From Meconema thalassinum (taxonomy: Eukaryota; Arthropoda; Insecta; Orthoptera; Tettigoniidae), in assembly GCA_946902985.2 (NCBI GenBank), contig OX336389.2, forward strand, positions 981,272,482 through 981,336,481: a DNA stretch of 64,000 nt, read 5' to 3'. Shown in pieces: positions 63,831 through 64,000 of this stretch. Position 1 is the stretch's first letter. Each line of letters begins with the position of its first letter. A program made the translations under genes and the position numbers. The notes under the pieces are model-generated. The model was not told where the DNA came from, searched no databases, and was given only the letters and a program-made list of their open reading frames with translations.

Positions 63831-64000
63831 ATTCGATGCTTCCCTGTGTAGTGGAGAAACTTTCACTTTTTATTTCATTATAAATACATTTCTGTAGCGG
63901 ACTCCTTAGGTATAATATGTTTCAGCATCAACTAATTTTATTTATTTTATATGTTTTCAAACAATGTACGATAATGTGTATGATTATGTATCATTTCTTT
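63831..64000. other. AT-rich end of window
   Basis: Poly-T and AT-rich sequence to the window edge. No feature was recognised. Confidence 0.5.

Overview
The window is non-coding-dominated animal nuclear DNA, almost certainly an insect and most likely a large-genome hemimetabolous one (orthopteran or other polyneopteran). The grounds are spliced rather than operonic coding, AT-rich DNA packed with decayed EEP-endonuclease LINEs, tRNA-derived SINEs with B-box promoters, and relics of many DNA-transposon superfamilies (Tc1/mariner, pogo/Tigger, hAT, PIF/Harbinger, piggyBac and P). The species cannot be fixed from sequence alone. No bacterial genes, rRNA genes or CRISPR arrays were seen.

Layout. 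0-8.5 kb: a DUF4817-type transposase relic, a ~146-bp satellite with a ~440-bp three-monomer higher-order unit, a possible Mutator-like/YqaJ gene split by three LINE insertions, and one full-length LINE with an intact 991-residue ORF (LINE family A). 8.5-19.8 kb: fragments of LINE families A and B, a mariner relic, a TIR-bounded Tc1/mariner element carrying DDE coding and a nested SINE, minisatellites and blank DNA. 19.8-25.7 kb: a composite element built around a 110-134-bp tandem array, invaded by a TA-flanked mariner derivative, followed by a Tigger derivative and a 1.17-kb foldback element. 26-30 kb: a decayed multi-exon transposase-like gene on the minus strand with a TTAA-flanked piggyBac-like element in its first intron. 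31.5 kb: one exon of a conserved host gene (PLEKHD1-like PH domain).

32.7-58.1 kb: two inverted arms of a ~4.8-kb duplication carrying hAT coding relics. The left arm has since been swollen to ~12 kb by a hammerhead-bearing foldback element, a Tigger (itself holding a LINE and a SINE) and a Tc1/mariner (itself holding a PIF/Harbinger). The right arm still shows the empty sites for all three. The spacer between the arms holds further LINE fragments, a second hammerhead foldback element and SINEs. 58-64 kb: a two-exon THAP / P-element-transposase-like gene on the plus strand whose exon phases match, with a 207-bp hammerhead-like foldback insertion in its intron.

How it fits together: there is no pathway here. 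The window is a stratified record of insertions, and insertion order can be read from nested target-site duplications (TSDs). The parts that may be functional are the LINE-A ORF, the PLEKHD1-like exon, the THAP/P-like gene and five hammerhead-ribozyme-like motifs in four elements. LINE families are named A-F here only for convenience; all motif and boundary calls were made by eye.
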